From Trochalopteron elliotii (Eukaryota; Chordata; Aves; Passeriformes; Leiothrichidae), in assembly GCA_024734555.1 (NCBI GenBank), contig JANPWX010000077.1:2659236-2723235 (forward strand): a stretch of 64,000 bases of DNA, given 5' to 3'. The number at the start of each line of letters is the position of its first letter. Position 1 is the stretch's first letter. Positions 58,621-64,000 of this stretch are shown here, in pieces. Under the pieces are notes generated by a model. It made no database searches. It was given only the letters and a program-made list of their open reading frames with translations, and had not been told where the DNA came from. The position numbers and the translations under genes are program-made.

Positions 58621-61454
58621 AAAAACATTTTATTAGCTCTGTATCAAAAGAAGCAAAGCATGTTTGTTGTCTCTATCTAGCCTTAATGTTTCCATACAAG
58701 CTTCAATGGAATGTAAAATAGTGGTCATTACTGGCATAAGGTGGGAATATAATTAGTGTATTTTTGGTTTCTTCCAGATGTGCAGCTTGTTAGAAACCAA
58801 GAAAATAAGCAAACAAAAAACCAAACCAAACCAAAACAAAACATAACAAAAAGTGAGTAACAAAGAAATATAAAAGTTTATTCTCTTATCATGAAAGAAA
58901 TCTTGTTCCTGTTTCAAATAACCAAATCTGTTGAAGTTTTAAATTTTATTTTATTTCCAGTGGATTTGAGAAAACCAAATTACATGATACCACGTAGTAT
59001 TGAGTACTTAGAGAATATATTCAACAATGCAATATTGTAATAATAACAAATCTTCACAGATATATGTCTCTGTTAACAATCTCTTAAAAAGACAACTATG
59101 ACAATGATTGATTTTTCTCCACGGATTTGTAAAAAAAAAGTCACATACTCAATATTTTAGAGTGCAAATGCAGCACTAAAGCACTGAGAACAATAAATAA
59201 AGCCAAGCCCTTATATATAATCTTTTCCATTTGTTTATTGAAATAAAAGTCAATGACCCAGATCATGATGTAAGGAAGACTTGTGAAGCCATCCCTGTTC
59301 TATACCATCATAATCATCATAAAAAACAGTTAATCAGTTTTTTTTCCTTTGACCTATATTTTGCTGATTTAATTTTTCTATATTCTTTTTAAAACTCTAG
59401 TAACATAATTTCTGACAATTGTTATCAAAATATTTTACCTGTGCAAAATGTTTCCTGTAAACTTTTACATTTTTTAAATGTTTATGATTGTTCTACCCCA
59501 TGATACGTCCTTTAGCCTTTTTTAAGTCAAGATATGAATATTTAATTCTAAAAGTCCTCATATCATAATGTCTTCTATCAAAATCTAAATATATTCTAAT
59601 GCTTTGTCCAGTTATTTAAAGGTTTCCTCCAGACAGACAATCTGATATTGCATTATTTTTTCTTCCCCTCATAAGAGAATGTGGTTTTATTCCTAAAAAA
59701 GTGGATTAAGTCTCTTCTTTCCCTGGAAATATTTGCTGCATTATTTTACTGCATGATTAGACCTGATTTAGAAATTATAACTGCCAACAGAGAAGAAACT
59801 CTTTTTAGTGTCTGTTTAGATGACATTAATAGACTATAAGGCTAAAACTTTCTCTTAATTGCTTTATAAAAGATTATGATCCTGTATTGGTCCTTGCTCA
59901 TCCATGTATATGGGAGGCATGATCATGGAGAGGAATTTTTTAAAACCAGAATGATTTATATCTTTGTCAGCAGAAAGTGAAATGACATTTTTCTTTGTAT
60001 GTTAAACTTGTAAGGTTCTAAATAATTAATTCTGAACTACACCATATATGTTTTGGAGTATCATATGTGTTACCTCTGAATTTTACTCCAAGAGCACAGA
60101 CTGCATGTATGAGTCGCATCTTGTAGAGTATCTTTTGTGTTGAATTTTATAGAACATGATGGTAATGTCTATTTGTATTTTTTTTTTGGCCATGAAATTA
60201 AAATCATGTCCAGAAGAATATTAGACCAGCAGGATGGGAATAATGGCAGGGGAAGAAAGTCATAAAACAGATGTCACTTCTGAAATATTTCATTTTATCT
60301 TCTAAAACACAAAACAAAATTGAAGTACCAAATGGTTGCAAATGGTGCAGTTTCTTTGTATGCTATTGTCTAAAATATACTGGATTTTGTGTCCACTGAG
60401 ATTGGAAGAAGCAGTTGTGTAACTTTTAATGGGTAATTGGGAACAAATGAAAAGGAATTAGACTGTAGTAATAATTAGAAAGATACAAACAAACCCAAAA
60501 ACAATGAAAAAGGAACCATCATCACAAATACTGCAAGTCCTGCAGGGAAGAACTGGAAACATTATCAGTGTTTCGCATAACACACCAGGTTTCTACTGAA
60601 AAAAAATGGCTGTCATCATTTTAGGACCCCTGGAAACATTATAAGAATGAGTGTAGCATCAATGAGAAGGTTGAGTATTAGTTTTACTTATTCCAATCTG
60701 ACACTTTGTTTTAGAATGTTAATTTTCTGTATAAAGTTATATTATTAGGCTGTATTTTTGTAACTGGACTCAAGACAACTGTTTTAGTTACAGTTGATTT
60801 ATAAAATTTTGGCTGAGCTAACAATAAATTGCATGTACATGTGCAAAGTGTGTTAATTTTTTGCCTATATAAAATTAAAAGTGTACTAGGGACAGTGACT
60901 TTCATTGTGAGAAAGCATTTAAAGTAAATAGTTCCATGAACAACATCTCTTCCACCAATCTCAATCTAAAAATGTAAACTGTCTGGAACCAAGATTAGTC
61001 ACTCTTTCTGTAAAGAGACTTCAAGAGTTTTCTTCCTCTGAGTTGTTCCTGATCTTTTTGATTTTTGTTTACATCCTAGCAGATGCTGCAAATTCATTCT
61101 TTGGAAATGATAGGTTGCTGCAATCACAGTTAAATCAGAAGCTTGGAGTCTTTCTTAATTAATCTGATTTCCTACAGAAGCACAATTTATGACATACCCC
61201 TGTTTGTATGTCTTTGTGATCATTCCCCTCACCAGCGAAAGAAATGTTGACGACCTTTGGGAAATCAGTAAAGATCTCAAATACATTAAATACGGTGGAA
61301 GTTTCCTAAAACTTGATGAAATTTTCCAAAATTTTGCTGCCTGCTTTAGTCAACACTTTGTAATGTTTAGTACTAAGCTGCAATTTTTTCCCCCCAGTTT
61401 ATCTATTTAAGCAGAGATACCAACTTTGCATTCCACAGTGGTATAACCACAGCA
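58621..61454. other. Intergenic desert
   Basis: AT-rich, with a (CCAAA/CAAAA) patch near 58812-58845. No gene or clear transposon. Confidence 0.5.
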
Positions 61455-61662
61455 GACAAGGGGAATGGATTTGAACTGAAAGAGAGTAGGTTTAGAATAG
61501 GTGTTAAAAGGAAGTTCTTTGCTGTCAGAGGGGTGAGGCACTGGAACAGGTTGCCCAAAGGAGTTGTGGATGTCCCACCCCTGAAGGTGCTCAAAAAGAG
61601 GGGTTGGAACTAGATAGTTTCTTTCAAGGTCTCTTCCAACCCAGAACAGTCTATGACTCTAG
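61455..61662 (+). mobile_element. CR1 LINE 3' UTR
   Basis: Sense CR1: 'acaaggggaatggatttga', 'gcactggaacaggttgccc', 'tcccacccctgaaggtgctc', 'ggttggaactagatagttt' and the terminal 'agtctatgactcta'. A deletion near 61595 joins the 'gtgctcaa' block to the final block. Confidence 0.92.
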
Positions 61663-61858
61663 TATCTGCCTCTGAGTGGTCCACCTCACAGAGTGAGAAA
61701 ATTGTTGAGTTAACTATACTTGGAGGACAACTGACAAGAGAGCCTGGGTTGATATTACCCAGTCCTTCAACCATTAAGAAGGTGCAAAGACATCTGATGT
61801 GAGCACTTCAGTGAACGCAAGAGGAATTTTTCACAAGTATATACCTTGCACATACTCC

Positions 61859-62398
61859 TTTGGGTCTGTGTGGGTCCAAATGTGAATACACTATGTATGT
61901 CGCTGTCTTAGACTCTTAAGTACATTAGCTTTGTAAATAAGTTAGGCCTATGAGTGAGCTACTGCTCTAGATTCTACAGAATCTTTTGTTAAATTGTTTA
62001 ACTTAGGCTATGGATTAAGTGCTGTTAAGTTTAAGTACTATTAAAACCTTTAGGCCTAAATCACTGATCAAGTCTGGGGCTAGGTTTGTCAAGGGGGTTC
62101 ACTCTGAACCTAGTGACTCAACAGGAGCCCTTCTTCCTTTCTATACTTACCCTTTCCCATCTGTGCCCCTTTTCTATCCCCAGCATACACACAGACCATT
62201 TTATACTGATTTTAATTATGGATTGATTTTTTTTAGATTTTAGTCTGATTTTTTCTCCTTGCTTTTACCATCTAGTAAGTAGCAGTGTGTGGATCTTGGC
62301 AATGGGTTTTGTCACACTCTCACTTTAATATTAAACTTGCTTCTGCCCATGCCTTTGCCGGACATTATTTGAATGACCTAAAACATTCATTCACGACA
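61859..62398 (+). mobile_element. Probable LTR (3' end clear, 5' end tentative)
   Basis: The right part has LTR-like features: a TATA-like/T-rich section, a poly(A)-type 'aatattaaacttgcttctgc' near 62327, and a terminus 'cattcacgaca'. It resembles an avian LTR I recall, with 'gcctaaatcactgatcaag' and 'gactcaacaggagccc' as landmarks. The 5-mer actcc occurs at 61854-61858 and 62399-62403, which could be a target-site duplication, but the proposed start lacks a clean TG. The open frame 62019-62243 is inside it. Confidence 0.5.
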
Positions 62399-64000
62399 AC
62401 TCCCCAAGAGAATATCAAGGCTTCTTCAGTCTCTGTATCTAATTTTTGTAATCCTGCTTTTTAGAGTACTTTGGTTTTGTCCTATTTGGTTTTTAACTTG
62501 ATACTTTGGTGAAAATCTAGGGTTTCTTATAGGATTTAGTCTTATTATTACGAAGATATTCTGTGCCTGCTGACAGCCAGTGAATGCCATATTTTTTTTA
62601 CTTTCCCTCTTAAGATGAGTCTGAACAAATAAAGCATTGCATCTTTAGATATATGTAATACAGAAATAACCAAAGGAATCAATTGTATTGCTAGAAAATA
62701 TGAAAATGCTAAATGTGTACTTAACACTAAAAATCCATATGGAAATATTATTATTTCTGACAAAAGTTAACTCTACAGATAAATGACAGAAAACAGACAT
62801 TCAGCTTGGATTCTTTCCCCCACCATAACACCCAGCAGTCACAGAGATATTTACTTCTGAGGATGGGAATAACTCAGTCTTTAAATGCTTTTATTTCATC
62901 TTACACCGCTGAAGAAAATGCAAATCTTGGCTTTGATTTTAATGAACACAGATGTGCACCAACTGCAGAGAAATAAATTAGTTGTTTTCCATCTAATACA
63001 GATGTGTCACCTTCCTGAGTCTGCCACCAAAACAGTTGTCCACTTTGTATGTATCAGAAGTAGCTAGAATAAGACTATAGAAGCTGATTGCTTCTGAAGT
63101 GTTGAGATGCAAAAAAACCTCACTCATGGCTTATTCACAGACTGTGATGGTAAAATTCTTTTTATATGCAACAGGATTTTTTTTTTTTTTTGCATAAGCT
63201 CCAAATAAGCAAAAGTATGAATAAAACCAAAATAATATCAGTAATATTTTGCAACTGGATACATATATGCGCTATTTAATTGAGAACTTATTATATACTA
63301 CTGGTCATAAAACCATCAAAAGTTAGCCTTGTCCAATAAAGCATGAGTCAATAAAATTATATTTTCATTACAGGCTCTATTCTGACCCCTTAAGATAGTG
63401 CTTTCCACTACCTTATTCAGCAATCATCTAAAGATTTTCAACACAAGTGTTTCCGTTTCTAAAGGGATGATGAATTTAGAATTAATCCTGATTTTGTGGT
63501 TTCATATCAGAGAAGAAAAAACCCACATCTTTGAATCAAATGTATTAAAAACACCATTGTTTTTATTTAGAAGCATTTATGATCAGCTTTTCTTTGTCTC
63601 ATCTGCCTTTTTTATCTCATTTTTGCTTTGTATCTTTTATGCAAAATATATTTTCATTATGTTCATTGCAAAAAATATCAAGATTATTGACTGAGATATG
63701 GTGAATTCATATAAAAATAGAAAGTCAGTTTTAGTCCTGGTAGAGTAGTGAATAGTTGGTGCAGTTTGGTTATCATTTTTGTGTTGAGTGGATTTGTCTA
63801 CAGCCATTTTACTACTTAGCATTCCTTCTTATTTCAGTGCTGACAGCCAGACACAGAATTTGTCCTCTCACTTCTGTCTTCTAATTAGATTAGCTAAATC
63901 TCTCAGAAAAACTGGCAGTGTGCCATACTCTGAGATTTTAATATTAATTCACTATAGGGTGTCCTGCTTTATCTTCAGCCCCACTGCTCTGTGCAGCTCA
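62399..64000. other. Intergenic desert, right edge
   Basis: AT-rich. A 12-base T run lies near 63179-63191. The open frame of 98 codons at 63398-63694 is Phe/Ile-rich from AT bias and resembles no family. No gene is seen. Confidence 0.5.

Noticed and set aside
63398..63694. 98-codon hydrophobic frame that might suggest a membrane protein
   Set aside because: Phe/Ile/Leu content follows from T-rich sequence; there is no recognisable family.
1..64000. CRISPR arrays, tRNA, rRNA, snRNA, NUMT or intact retroviral genes
   Set aside because: I looked for their characteristic motifs and spacing and saw none; a tRNAscan, Rfam and protein search would be decisive.

Overview
This window is vertebrate nuclear DNA, almost certainly from a bird. 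It is AT-rich and intron- or desert-like, it carries many CR1 LINE 3' ends (the usual avian retrotransposon), and it holds several solo LTRs of types I know from avian endogenous retroviruses. The LTR types suggest a neoavian bird, possibly a passerine, but that part is inference from memory. No bacterial or viral gene organisation is present.

There is one convincing protein-coding gene: SLITRK6 on the + strand, with its whole 840-residue coding sequence in one exon (18810-21332). A strong splice acceptor lies 15 bases before the start codon. A matching donor at 15493/15494 implies a non-coding 5' exon and a 3.3 kb leader intron. The 3' UTR runs about 1.35 kb to a well-placed poly(A) signal at 22676. 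The leader exon contains four short upstream ORFs, the intron has a G-quadruplex-type tract near the acceptor, and the 3' UTR carries two Pumilio-type sites and a pure (TA)18 repeat.

The rest is gene desert with transposon debris. Region by region: 1-15 kb holds desert sequence, a CTCF-like motif next to a TATA box (about 3.1 kb), two LTRs of one family in opposite orientation (5.3-6.0 and 8.9-9.4 kb), three CR1 pieces and a (TTTTG)n tract. 15-22.7 kb is SLITRK6. 22.7-38.6 kb is desert with two solo LTRs bounded by perfect 5-bp target-site duplications (28577-29251 and 33017-33751) and CR1 pieces. 38.6-64 kb is desert with a long CR1 (38.65-39.4 kb), a nested CR1 cluster (52.7-54.3 kb), a third duplication-flanked solo LTR (54979-55559), other LTR fragments, and a recent 41-bp tandem duplication (58.5 kb).

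The remaining open reading frames are short, mostly overlap repeats or low-complexity DNA, and show no recognisable family. I found no tRNA, rRNA, snRNA, CRISPR array or complete retroviral coding region. I do not see a novel multi-gene system here. The most useful leads are the post-transcriptional features around SLITRK6, the CTCF/TATA cluster, and the datable LTR insertions.
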